Shown here: piece after piece, positions 18,297 to 26,251 of the stretch
Layout of the letters: every line of letters starts with the position of its first letter
How positions within the stretch are numbered: position 1 is the first letter of the stretch
From: Modestobacter marinus
GTDB taxonomy: Bacteria > Actinomycetota > Actinomycetes > Mycobacteriales > Geodermatophilaceae
NCBI RefSeq assembly: GCF_019799945.1
Contig: NZ_JABGCH010000025.1
Location: 1-64,000, forward strand
Direction: 5' to 3'
DNA: 64,000 nt
The notes under the pieces: model-generated
The model's database searches: none
Told to the model about the DNA's origin: nothing
What the model saw: only the letters and a program-made list of their open reading frames with translations
Translations under genes and position numbers: made by a program

Positions 18297-19037
18297 ATGA
18301 CTCGAGCCGTGTCCACGCGGTCGGCGGACAGCCGCGGGCACTGGGCGCTCGCCGCCGTGCTCGTCGGGGTCCTCGCCGTCTGGAACAACGTCGTCATCCC
18401 GCAGGTTTCAGGCGCCACCGCGTCCTATGTCGTGGTCAACTGCGGGGCCGCCGGGGTCCTGGTAGCGGCCGCGCGGTGGACCGGCCTGACCTGGGCCGAA
18501 CTCGGGCTCAGCCCAGGGCGGCTGTGGGCGGGGCTGCGGTGGGGAGGCGCCTGCTCCGCCGTCGTCGCGCTGGCGCTCACTGCCGCCGTGGCGGTTCCCG
18601 CCCTGCGCCCGTTGCTCACCGATGCCCGGGCCGCCGACCTGAACGCCGGCGACGTTGCAGTCGAGGTTCTCGTGCGCATCCCGCTGGGCACCGTCCTGTG
18701 GGAGGAGGTTGCCTTCCGCGGCGTGCTGTTGGCCGCCCTCGCCCGGGTGCTGCCCGTGCGCCGGGCGGTGGCGACTGCAGCGATCCTCTTCGGCGTCTGG
18801 CACATCCGGCCCACCCTCAGCGGGCTGGCTGCCAACGACCTGGTCGACGCAGCGTGGCTGCGGACCCTGGCCGTGTTCGGCGTCTGCGCTTTCACCGCGG
18901 CCGCGGGTGCACTGCTGTGCTGGCTGCGGCTGCGCAGTGGCAGCCTCCTCGCGCCGGCTCTGCTTCACCTGGCCACGAACACCCTCGGCACCGTCGCGGC
19001 CGCCGCCGCGCACCGCCTCGTCGACAGCGCAGCATGA
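18297..19037 (+). CDS. CPBP-family intramembrane glutamic protease (Abi/CAAX type)
   Basis: The 246-residue polytopic protein has seven or so hydrophobic helices. The diagnostic motifs are EEVAFRG (Glu136-Glu137), the helix with WHIRPTLSG, and HLATNTLG near the C-terminus. In CPBP proteases the EExxxR, FxxxH and HxxxN/D motifs form the membrane-embedded active site. Bacterial members are implicated in bacteriocin self-immunity or protein processing, but no bacteriocin gene is adjacent. ATG 18297 was chosen because the frame upstream lacks the family pattern. Confidence 0.85.
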   Translation: MTRAVSTRSADSRGHWALAAVLVGVLAVWNNVVIPQVSGATASYVVVNCGAAGVLVAAARWTGLTWAELGLSPGRLWAGLRWGGACSAVVALALTAAVAVPALRPLLTDARAADLNAGDVAVEVLVRIPLGTVLWEEVAFRGVLLAALARVLPVRRAVATAAILFGVWHIRPTLSGLAANDLVDAAWLRTLAVFGVCAFTAAAGALLCWLRLRSGSLLAPALLHLATNTLGTVAAAAAHRLVDSAA

Positions 19038-19273
19038 CGCGGCCATCTGGCTGCGGGCAGCGTGCGGCTGCCGGCCGGTCTGGCGATCGGGCAGTCGTTC
19101 GAGAACACGTGTCGCACTGCGACAGCACCGGCTGCACCACACCAGCGGGCTGCCCGGCGGATTGTCCCGGGCGATGGGGGCCGACGAGCGGCCGGGAGAC
19201 TCGCGCGAGGTGGTGTACTCCGCACAGTTCGGCCGTCGCACCACGCGGCGCGCTCGGAGGAACGGAGAAGGCC

Positions 19274-19870
19274 GTGCCGGATGTGAAGGTTCAACAGAAG
19301 CAGGCGCTGAGCCGGCAGGAGGCCGCGCACTTCATCGCGGCGTTGGCTGAGGGACTGGGTGAGGACGGGAAGGTCACGGTCCAGCTGGGGAGCAGCACTT
19401 TGGAGTTGTCGGTGGCCAACCAGGTCGACTGGGAATTCGAGGTGGTGGTCGACGGCGACGAGATCGAGCTGGAGCTGGAGCTGAAGTGGTCGATGTCGCG
19501 CCGCGCGTCCGCCGAAGCCGCGGATGACGAGTCCGAGGAAGATCAGTCCGAAGTGGACGACTCGGAGGACGACGAGTCATCGCAAAACGCCCCGGCGGGG
19601 GCTGGAGCCGACGCTCCGGTGCAGGATGAAGGCGAGGACGGTGCTGCGGACGAAGGGGACTCCGGATCTGATGTGACCGAGTCCGTGCAGAAGGTCGCGT
19701 CGCAGTCTGCCGAGCCGCCCGGCGCTTCCCCGGGGGTCGGTAGGGACGCCTCCAACGGCGTCGATTCTGCTGCCGTGCGCGCCTGGGCTGCGGCCAACGG
19801 CATGACGGTCTCGCCGCGGGGCCGGATCAAGGCCGCGGTGCTCACGGCCTACCGAGCCGCTGGAAACTGA
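19274..19870 (+). CDS. amphi-Trp domain protein with C-terminal Lsr2-type DNA-binding domain
   Basis: The 198-residue protein starts at GTG 19274. Residues 1-75 form an amphi-Trp domain: QALSRQEAAHFIAALAEGL, DGKVTVQLGSSTLELSV, VDWEFEVVVDGDEIELELEL and KW. Residues 80-160 are a very acidic, Ser/Asp/Glu-rich linker. Residues 165-196 read AAVRAWAAANGMTVSPRGRI followed by KAAVLTAY. This matches the C-terminal domain of the nucleoid protein Lsr2, including the RGR loop (182-184) that enters the minor groove of AT-rich DNA. The role is an inference: a nucleoid-associated protein whose other end mediates assembly. Intact. Confidence 0.75.
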   Translation: MPDVKVQQKQALSRQEAAHFIAALAEGLGEDGKVTVQLGSSTLELSVANQVDWEFEVVVDGDEIELELELKWSMSRRASAEAADDESEEDQSEVDDSEDDESSQNAPAGAGADAPVQDEGEDGAADEGDSGSDVTESVQKVASQSAEPPGASPGVGRDASNGVDSAAVRAWAAANGMTVSPRGRIKAAVLTAYRAAGN

Positions 19871-20146
19871 CTGACCGCAATCCCGGCCCTGCGGCGGGGC
19901 GTCGCGAGGAGGTAGCGGAGGTGCCCGCACAGTGCGGCTGTGGTCAGCTCGACTGTGCGGTACGGCAGGGCGGTAGCCCGCCCGGGGCGAAGCACGGCGC
20001 CGGCTGTGCCGAAAAGTCGCACCTTGGCTCGAACCTCCTGGCCGCCGGATCGAGGTGACGACCGACTTCGACCGCATCGACGCGATCGTCGCCAGGGGGT
20101 CCCATCAACCCCGCCCACAACAGCTGCGGCGCGCCACCCCGATGAC

Positions 20147-20176
20147 CAGGCCGTTCCCCTTCGGGGGAACGGCCTG
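20147..20176. terminator. perfect hairpin with TTCG tetraloop
   Basis: A 13-bp perfect stem (CAGGCCGTTCCCC / GGGGAACGGCCTG) closed by TTCG lies at the 3' end of the integrase relic. It has no long U-tract, but its position and strength suggest a terminator. A similar structure follows the second integrase relic. Confidence 0.6.
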
Positions 20177-20430
20177 AGTCGTCTTTGGTGCCAGCGTGGT
20201 GGCCACTGGAGCCATCACGGTGCCGGCGGTCCCCACAGCGTCGCCCATCCGGTCGGCGGCGTCGCGGCCAAGGGCGGGCAGAACGTGGCTGTAGGTGTCC
20301 GTCGTGGTTCGCAACTGTGCGTGGCCGAGCACCTCCATGACGACTCTCGGGGGAACTCCCTCGGACAGCAACAGGGGCGCGGTGGCTCGCGCCGGGGCCG
20401 CTGTTCGGCACGGGACACGCTCTCGACGAC
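20147..20430 (-). pseudogene. tyrosine integrase C-terminal remnant, copy 1
   Basis: The minus strand reads LLLSEGVPPRVVMEVLGHAQ, then LRTTTDTYSHVLPALGRDAA and DRMGDA, the C-terminal catalytic block of tyrosine recombinases (the GH before the catalytic-Tyr helix and DTYSHV around the Tyr). Upstream of LLLSEG the frame is disturbed and the expected RHTAAT segment is not readable. The N-terminal core-binding and catalytic arms are absent, so this is a relic. The DNA is closely similar to 23500-23740. Confidence 0.7.
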
Positions 20431-20589
20431 CGGCTTCGACTTCCCTACACCCAGCCGCCGGACTTGCTGCGCGCGGCGGTCGACCGGCTCGCCCGAGCCG
20501 ACGCCGATGTGAAACTGGGCACCGGGGCCGGCGAGGGGCCGCGGGGGTGTCGCCGGACCGGGTGCTCTGAGCGCCGACGGGATGCACGG

Positions 20590-20742
20590 TCACGGGTCCG
20601 CCCGCCTGTGGTCTCGTACACGGGGCACGCTCATCGGACGACGTGTTCGGTCCTCGTCACGGGCGCGCAGCTCGTAGTCGGCAAGCAGGGGCAGCACGAC
20701 GATGATGGCCGTGCCGATCAGCAGGTAGGTCGCCTCGAGCAC
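20590..20742 (-). CDS. 50-residue single-helix membrane protein
   Basis: The GTG-initiated frame reads MLEATYLLIGTAIIVVLPLL, then ADYELRARDEDRTRRP, and stops at TGA 20592-20590. One hydrophobic helix (4-21) is followed by an acidic/basic tail: the look of a small bitopic membrane protein. It lies inside the integrase-flanked segment. Nothing else is known, and a chance frame is possible, but the helix-plus-charged-tail pattern is orderly. Confidence 0.4.
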   Translation of the reverse strand: MLEATYLLIGTAIIVVLPLLADYELRARDEDRTRRPMSVPRVRDHRRADP

Positions 20743-20759
20743 CGGTCACGCCTCGCCGG

Positions 20760-20990
20760 TCAGCCGGTCTGACCGAAGTCCGAGCGGCGTGGGTCTCCCT
20801 GAGAGTCGTCCTCTGCTCGTACGGAGCGGTCTTCCAGAACCCTGACGAGCTTGTCCATCTTGTCGTGGAAGGACGGATCGCCGGGAAAGCGACTTCCCAA
20901 CGCCCAGGTCTCCTGAACGACGTGCGCGCTCTCCGCCGCCCGGCGCAACAGCAACTCGCGGGCGCCTTTCACCAGCTTAATGACGTCCAT
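20760..20990 (-). CDS. small hypothetical protein (76 aa)
   Basis: The frame starts MDVIKLVKGARELLLRRAAE, with a central helix-forming region and an acidic-rich tail (DRSVRAEDDSQGDPR). No domain was recognised and there is no membrane segment. It sits 77 bp downstream of the MFS gene on the same strand. A helical dimer is possible but unsupported. Confidence 0.45.
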   Translation of the reverse strand: MDVIKLVKGARELLLRRAAESAHVVQETWALGSRFPGDPSFHDKMDKLVRVLEDRSVRAEDDSQGDPRRSDFGQTG

Positions 20991-21067
20991 CGTGGAGCTC
21001 TCCCAATGCCCGTCAGGGGCATCGTGTGGACCGTCTCTCAGCGGAGACGGAGGGCGGTCAGCCGTGG

Positions 21068-22309
21068 TCAACGGCGGTCGAGTGCCGCGGGCGAGAGAGC
21101 GGCGTCGGGCTCACCTGCCTCCCGATCCGCCTTGCCGGCAGTGCGGGACGTGGCGGGTTCAGGCAGGGAGCGGAAGAGCAACCAGCTGAGCACCGGCATC
21201 AGGATCAGGGGTGCCAGGGCGGTCTGCAGGGATGTGGCCTCGGCGAGGCTGCCGATGAGCGGGCTCACCAGGCCGCCGATGCTCACGGTCAGGCCGAGGG
21301 TGATCCCGCTAGCGGTGCCGATCCGCGAGGGCAGGTAGTCCTGGCCGAGTGTGACCTGCAGCGAGAAGGGGACATACAGGCCGGCCGAAGTCAGCGCCAG
21401 GAACAGGTAGATCGCCGGTCCGGGCACGAACACCGCGCCGGCGACCGCGCCGACCGTCAGCAGGTACGACCAGCGGCAGACCGGGACCCGGCCCCAGCGG
21501 TCGGCCAGTGCGCCCCCCAGCACGGCGCCGACGGCGCCGCCGAGGTAGAGCACGAAGAGGGCCACGGTGCCCGCCGCGGTGTTGCCGCCCATGTGCTGGG
21601 TGGCGTAGAGCGCGATGAAGGTGCTGAGCCCCATGAAGACGATCGAGCGGAAGATCACCGCCAGCGACAGCTTGACGAATGACCTCCGGTCGTCGTCCCG
21701 GCTGGGTGCGGACGTGCCCGACCCGCCGACCGCCCGCCGGCCCAGGGCGTGCAGCACCGGCAGGCACACCGCCACGCCGGCCAGCGCCGGCAGCACCAGC
21801 AGAGGGGTCAGCTCCAACCCGCCCGCGCCCACGACGGCGGCGACCAGCAGCGGCGACGTCGCGAAACCGAAGTTGCCGCCGACCGAGAACCAGGCCATCG
21901 CGCTGTGGCTGCCCTCGCTGGCGAGGCGGGCGACGCGCGCCGACTCGGGGTGGTAGGCCGCGACGCCGATGCCGGAGATCGCGATGAACACCAGCGTCAG
22001 CTCGTAGCTCCCGCTCAGCCCGCTCAGCGCGATGCCCACGCCGCCGAGCAGCGTGCTCACCGGCAGGAGCCAGGGCATGGCCCACCGGTCGGTGAGCAGA
22101 CCGAACACCGGCTGGGCCACCGAGGACAGCACCGAGGCGGCGAGCACGAGGCCCGCGGCGGCGGCGTAACCGTAGGCGCGCTCGGCCACGAAGTAGGGGA
22201 CCAGGGCCGCCACGGCGCCCTGGTAGACGTCGACGCAGGCGTGACCGAGGGACAGCAGGGTGATCGACGTCTTCCTTCGCACACCGTCATGCTCCAGCGT
22301 CGGAGGCAT
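21068..22309 (-). CDS. MFS exporter (fosmidomycin-resistance/Fsr-like)
   Basis: The 413-residue transporter has 12 hydrophobic helices. It opens with KTSITLLSLGHACVDVYQGA, which is the signature of Fsr-type major facilitators (SxGHxxxDxYxG). Later segments include GIGVAAYHPESARVARLA and RIGTASGITLGLTVSIGGLV, also typical of that group. Characterised relatives confer fosmidomycin or drug efflux. An AraC-family regulator diverges from it 27 bp away, which suggests local control of the pump. Start ATG 22309 is uncertain because the intergenic gap is so short. Intact frame. Confidence 0.85.
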   Translation of the reverse strand: MPPTLEHDGVRRKTSITLLSLGHACVDVYQGAVAALVPYFVAERAYGYAAAAGLVLAASVLSSVAQPVFGLLTDRWAMPWLLPVSTLLGGVGIALSGLSGSYELTLVFIAISGIGVAAYHPESARVARLASEGSHSAMAWFSVGGNFGFATSPLLVAAVVGAGGLELTPLLVLPALAGVAVCLPVLHALGRRAVGGSGTSAPSRDDDRRSFVKLSLAVIFRSIVFMGLSTFIALYATQHMGGNTAAGTVALFVLYLGGAVGAVLGGALADRWGRVPVCRWSYLLTVGAVAGAVFVPGPAIYLFLALTSAGLYVPFSLQVTLGQDYLPSRIGTASGITLGLTVSIGGLVSPLIGSLAEATSLQTALAPLILMPVLSWLLFRSLPEPATSRTAGKADREAGEPDAALSPAALDRR

Positions 22310-22336
22310 GTCGCGCTTCCGGTAATCTGCCGAACA

Positions 22337-23080
22337 ATGACGCGAACCCGCCACGATCCGGTCGCGCCCACCCGTACGCAGCGGCTCGCGCCCGGTGGCG
22401 AAATTGACGCCCACCGGCACGACGACCATCAGATCGTCTACGCCGGCCGGGGCGTCCTGACCGTCACCACCAGCGCGGGCTCCTGGGTCGCCCCGTCCAC
22501 CCGGGCCATCTGGGTGCCGGCCGGTACCGTGCACGCCCACCAGGCCCACGGCCAACTGGAACTCCACTTGGTGGGGTTGCCGGCGGCGGAGAACCCGCTC
22601 GGCCTGGGCGAGCCGACCGTGCTCGCCGTGAGCCCACTGCTGCGCGAGCTGATCGTCGCCTACACCCACACCCCAGACGACGACAGCGCCGAACGGGCCC
22701 GGCTGCGGGCGGTGCTGCTCGACCAGTTGCGGGTCTCACCGCAGCAGCCGCTGCACCTGCCGACGCCGGCCTCGCCGCTGCTCCAGGCGCTGTGCGACAT
22801 CCTGCGCGCCGATCCGTCCGATGGTCGCACCCTCGCCGAACTGGGCCGCCAGGTCGGCGCGAGCGATCGCACCCTGTCCCGGCTGTTCCGCAGCGACCTC
22901 GGCATGACCTTCCCGCAGTGGCGCACCCAGCTGCGGCTCCACCATGCCCTCATCCTGCTCGCCGAACGGACGCCGGTGACCGCGGTGGCGCACCGCTGCG
23001 GCTGGGCTTCGGCCAGCGCGTTTATCGACGTCTTCCGCCGCACCTTCGGCAGCACCCCCGGCTCTCATCCGACCCGATGA
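22337..23080 (+). CDS. AraC-family transcriptional regulator
   Basis: The 247-residue protein has an N-terminal cupin-like sensor domain (HRHDDHQIVYAGRGVLTV, then WVAPSTRAIWVPAGTVHAHQ) followed by two HTH motifs of the AraC type: TLAELGRQVGASDRTLSRLF and VAHRCGWASASAFIDVFRRT. The architecture matches YdhB/NimR-like repressors, which sit beside a divergent efflux MFS and repress it until the drug is present. Here the divergent partner is the Fsr-like exporter, 27 bp away, so control of that pump is the natural inference. Confidence 0.88.
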   Translation: MTRTRHDPVAPTRTQRLAPGGEIDAHRHDDHQIVYAGRGVLTVTTSAGSWVAPSTRAIWVPAGTVHAHQAHGQLELHLVGLPAAENPLGLGEPTVLAVSPLLRELIVAYTHTPDDDSAERARLRAVLLDQLRVSPQQPLHLPTPASPLLQALCDILRADPSDGRTLAELGRQVGASDRTLSRLFRSDLGMTFPQWRTQLRLHHALILLAERTPVTAVAHRCGWASASAFIDVFRRTFGSTPGSHPTR

Positions 23081-23431
23081 GGAGGTCGGCAAACGCACCG
23101 GTGTCGGTGATCGGTCAGCCGCCGTGGGAGAGTGACCGGCCGGCGGTGTCCCCCCGTGGTGCCGAAGAGGTCTTGTGTCGGCGGTTCTGGGGGCGTCGAT
23201 GGCGCCACGCGGGACGATTGCGAGCCCGGCCGACGGCAGGGCCTGTCCTGGGCTGGTATCTGGTTCTCGAGCCGTGGCGCTCACACCGACGCCTGGGTGG
23301 TGCCGCGATGGTGGCCAAACGAAGGCGTTCCGAGTCGTCCGCGGGGGTCCGCGGATCGCCGCGCAGCCGCCTGGCCTGCACCTATGAACTGGGGCGCACC
23401 GCCGCGCACCCGTGCCAGCCGCCCTGGCAGT
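23081..23431. other. intergenic region between araC-type gene and tRNA fragment
   Basis: No reading frame was supported. The region includes one copy of a dispersed repeat (23299-23340) and ends at the tRNA-like 3' fragment. Overlapping short frames look like chance. Confidence 0.35.
23299..23340 (+). repeat. dispersed repeat, copy A
   Basis: This 42-base element shares about 33 identical positions with 24425-24466. The core GGTGGCC is also in a third, shorter copy at 31846-31882. All three copies lie outside genes. It may be a small interspersed repeat or a remnant of a mobile element. Confidence 0.5.
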
Positions 23432-23465
23432 GTGGGGGTCAGGGGTTCGAGTCCCCTCAGCTCCA
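23432..23465 (+). other. tRNA 3' fragment (attachment-site remnant)
   Basis: The bases AGGGG-TTCGAGT-CCCCT form a perfect T-arm (23441-23457), followed by a seven-base acceptor strand CAGCTCC and discriminator A. This is what the 3' end of a tRNA looks like; a tRNA-Ala with a G·U pair in the acceptor is possible. I could not find the 5' half or D-arm upstream, so it is not a working gene. It lies 5 bp from the hairpin at the end of integrase relic 2, which suggests an att site left by tRNA-targeted integration. Confidence 0.65.
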
Positions 23466-23470
23466 CCCCG

Positions 23471-23514
23471 ACGACGAAGGCCGTCCTCCCACCAGGGAGG
23501 ACGGCCTTCGTCGT
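23471..23514. terminator. 20-bp perfect stem-loop
   Basis: Arms 23471-23490 and 23495-23514 are perfect complements around a four-base loop (ACCA). Each arm carries ACGACGAAGGCC and its complement. It sits between the tRNA fragment and the end of the integrase relic and probably terminates transcription from either side. Confidence 0.7.
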
Positions 23515-23860
23515 TCTCGGTGCCAGCCTGGTGGCCACGGGAACAGTTGTGGGCCGGGTCAGTCCCCACAGGGCCTTGCCCATGCGCTCGGCGGCGTCGC
23601 GGCCGAAAGCCGGCATGACGTGGCTGTAGGTGACGTAGGTGTCCGCATCGGTGCGTGGCAGAGCACCTACATGACGACCCGGGGGTGCATGCCCTCGGAC
23701 AGCAGCAGGGTCGCCGCGGTGTGTCGCCCCGTCGTGCAAGCGGATCTCGCGCACCCGGGCCTCACGTAGGAGCGCCTTCCACGAGTGTCAGTCCGACTTC
23801 CGCTCGACCGGTCGGCCGTCGGCCTGTGCGAAGACCAGGTCGCAACAGTTGAGACTCTGC
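23471..23860 (-). pseudogene. tyrosine integrase C-terminal remnant, copy 2
   Basis: The pieces, in order on the minus strand, are HSWKALLREARVREIRLHDG (a TGA falls where a Trp codon would precede this), RHTAATLLLSEGMHPRVVM in a shifted frame, and then TYSHVMPAFGRDAAERMGKA. These are the C-terminal recombinase elements with the catalytic His/Arg block and Tyr. At least one stop and one or more frameshifts are present and the N-terminal half is missing. It matches copy 1 at 20147-20430. The neighbouring tRNA fragment supports an ancient site-specific insertion. Confidence 0.75.
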
Positions 23861-24029
23861 CCATCCCCATCCCGCTCCTCGCAGGGTGTCAGGGCGAGGT
23901 CGCGGCCAAGAAGGGCTCGCCGTCGGTGGTCGCCGACGGCAGGGGCCGCGAGCGTCCTCGGTGAGCTGGACCTGGACCCGGCAGGTCCGGAGGCATCCCC
24001 GGGTCAGAAGCGGAGGGAGACAGGTGTGT

Positions 24030-24233
24030 TCACCGAGATCTCTGCTGGCTCCGGGCGACGAGGACGAGGCCGCCCACGACGACCACGATGGGCACCCACG
24101 ACGGCAGCCCGAAGGGTCCAAGCACCAGGCCCACGACAGCGAGCACGAGCTGGAAGCCGAGGAAGAGGCCCAGCGCCACCAGCAGCCAGAAGATGACAGG
24201 CTGCTCAGCCTGCAGTCGGCGTAGGTGGTTCAT
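24030..24233 (-). CDS. small membrane protein (67 aa)
   Basis: ATG 24233 is preceded by GAGGAG. The chain opens MNHLRRLQAEQPVIFWLLVA and then carries two hydrophobic helices (LGLFLGFQLVLAVVGLVLG; WVPIVVVVGGLVLVA) with a basic end (RSQQRSR). Two-helix hairpin membrane proteins of this size are common in actinobacteria, and no function is known. Start and stop look sound. Confidence 0.65.
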   Translation of the reverse strand: MNHLRRLQAEQPVIFWLLVALGLFLGFQLVLAVVGLVLGPFGLPSWVPIVVVVGGLVLVARSQQRSR

Positions 24234-24874
24234 GGCGTCTCCTCATTCGTGTCGGTTGGCGCGGGGCGACGCAGCCTGTCCGTGGACGGTCGGCTCAGGT
24301 CACCAGGGCAGATCGGCAACACGGGGTCGTGACTCAAGTCGACTGTGCACCGGAGACATCCCACGGTAAAGACGGCGTCCCCACTCCTGTTCTCGCCAGG
24401 GGCCTGGTCAGGCGGCCTGCGCGTGGTGGCGCGGTGGTGGCCAACCCGTGCCGTTCCCGGTCGTCCCAGCCATTCCCTGACAGCCACATTCGACGCTGAG
24501 CGCCCTGAGTCGTTCTTGCCGGGCGACCCGGTACAGGCCTCGTCGGACGCTCAGCGTGGGGCAGTCCCCAGCGCCCGCCCCTGAAGGTGCGCGGCGTCTG
24601 TCGCCGGCGGTCCTCCCTCCATGGCCGGCGCCCGTCACCGAATCGAGATCGCCCGCAATTCGCCGATGTGCCGCCACCCGGGCATGCTGTGCGCCGGAGT
24701 TCGGGCAGCGAGGGGGTGACCGTGGACCTGCACAGTCGTCCGTCGGTCCTGCCCGGTCCCGTGCGCCGCCGAGCCGTGTACCGCCGACCGCCACTCGATC
24801 GCCGGGGGCTCCCGCCCCTGGGCCGGAGACGTCCGGAACGTCCACCCATCCTGCACACGAATAGGGGATGAGCC
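24234..24874. other. gene-free stretch upstream of the MHS transporter
   Basis: 641 bases with no supported gene. It contains a dispersed repeat copy (about 24406-24466) and the promoter region for the transporter and for the small membrane protein on the opposite strand. I found no tRNA or recognisable relic. Confidence 0.4.
24406..24466 (+). repeat. dispersed repeat, copy B
   Basis: Bases 24425-24466 match copy A (23299-23340) at about 33 of 42 positions. Bases 24406-24442 match copy C (31846-31882) at about 31 of 37. The overlap joins the two alignments into one longer repeat of about 60 bases. Confidence 0.5.
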
Positions 24875-26239
24875 TTGTCCAGTTCGCACCAGGAAGCCGC
24901 CGTCCCGCCGGGGTCGCGCACATCAATCGTCAAGGTCGTCGGCGCCAGCCTCGTCGGGACCACCGTGGAGTGGTACGACTTCTTCCTCTACGGATCGGCC
25001 GCCGCGCTCGTCTTCAACAAGCTTTTCTTCCCCGACTTCGACCCGCTCGTCGGCACGCTGCTCGCGTTCGCCACCTACGCGGTGGGCTTCGCGGCCCGGC
25101 CGATCGGTGGAGTGATCTTCGGGCACTTCGGTGACAAGATCGGCCGTAAGCAGATGCTGGTCATCACGCTGATGCTGATGGGTGGCGCGACGTTCCTCAT
25201 CGGTCTGCTCCCGACCTACGGTGCGATCGGTGTCTGGGCACCGATCCTGCTGATCGTCCTCCGGCTGGTGCAGGGCTTCGCCCTCGGTGGTGAGTGGGGC
25301 GGGGCGGTGCTGATGGCCGCCGAGTACGGCTCGCCCGAGCGACGCGGGTACTGGGCCTCCTGGCCGCAGGCCGGCGCGCCGGCGGGCAACCTCCTCGCCG
25401 TCGCCGTCCTCGCGCTGGTCTCGGCGTTCACCACCGACCAGCAGTTCGAGTCCTGGGGCTGGCGCGTCCCGTTCCTGCTGAGCGCCGTCCTGGTGGGCGT
25501 GGGGCTCTGGATCCGGGTTTCGATCGAGGAGTCGCCGGTCTTCCGGGCCGCCCGAGAGCACGCCGCCACGGCGGAGGAAGCTCCCAAGCTGCCCGTCGTC
25601 CAGGTGCTGCGCGAGTACCCCCGAGAGATCATCCTGGCCATCGGCGCCCGCCTGGCGGAGAACATCGGCTACTACATCTTCACCGCGTTCGCGCTGGCCT
25701 ACGCCACCGGCGAGGCAGGTATCTCGCGCGGCACGGCGCTGAACGCGGCCCTCATCGCCTCGGCGATCCACTTCGCGGCCATCCCCGTGATGGGTGCGTT
25801 GTCCGACAAGTTCGGCCGCCGGCCGGTGTACATGGTCGGGGCCGTGGGCGTCGGCGTGTGGGGCTTCGCCTTCTTCGTCCTGTACGACTCGGGCTCGTTC
25901 CTGCTGCTGGCGCTCGCCGGCACGATCGGCCTGATCTTCCACGGAGCGATGTACGGGCCCCAGGCGTCCTTCTTCTCCGAGTTGTTCTCCACCCAGGTGC
26001 GGTACAGCGGGCTGTCGGTGGCCGGTCAGGTCTCCTCCATCGTGGCGGGGAGCCTGGCGCCGATCATCGCCACCTACCTGCTGCTGGAGTACGGCAACTC
26101 CCTCCCGATCTCGCTGTACCTGGCCGGTGCCGCGGTGCTCACCGTGCTCGCCGTCCTGCTCAGCCGGGAGACGGCGCGCAGCGACCTGACGCGGGACCCC
26201 GCCGCCGACCGGGCGTCGGTCGGCGCCGGCCGCCGCTGA
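24875..26239 (+). CDS. MFS transporter, metabolite:H+ symporter (MHS) family
   Basis: The 454-residue, 12-helix transporter has the MHS signatures VGTTVEWYDFFLYGSAAALV, GFAARPIGGVIFGHFGDKIG and LVQGFALGGEWGGAVLMAAE. MHS members import organic acids or osmolytes with protons. It initiates at TTG 24875 after an AGGGGATGAG stretch; no better start exists nearby. The CoA-transferase begins 12 bp after its stop, so the pair is probably one operon: import of an organic acid followed by its activation to a CoA thioester. Confidence 0.88.
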   Translation: MSSSHQEAAVPPGSRTSIVKVVGASLVGTTVEWYDFFLYGSAAALVFNKLFFPDFDPLVGTLLAFATYAVGFAARPIGGVIFGHFGDKIGRKQMLVITLMLMGGATFLIGLLPTYGAIGVWAPILLIVLRLVQGFALGGEWGGAVLMAAEYGSPERRGYWASWPQAGAPAGNLLAVAVLALVSAFTTDQQFESWGWRVPFLLSAVLVGVGLWIRVSIEESPVFRAAREHAATAEEAPKLPVVQVLREYPREIILAIGARLAENIGYYIFTAFALAYATGEAGISRGTALNAALIASAIHFAAIPVMGALSDKFGRRPVYMVGAVGVGVWGFAFFVLYDSGSFLLLALAGTIGLIFHGAMYGPQASFFSELFSTQVRYSGLSVAGQVSSIVAGSLAPIIATYLLLEYGNSLPISLYLAGAAVLTVLAVLLSRETARSDLTRDPAADRASVGAGRR

Positions 26240-26251
26240 GCCGGCCGTCCC

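Noticed and set aside
23400-23470. A functional tRNA gene near 23.4 kb.
   Set aside because: Only the T-arm and 3' acceptor strand are present; no 5' acceptor, D-arm or clear anticodon stem precedes them.
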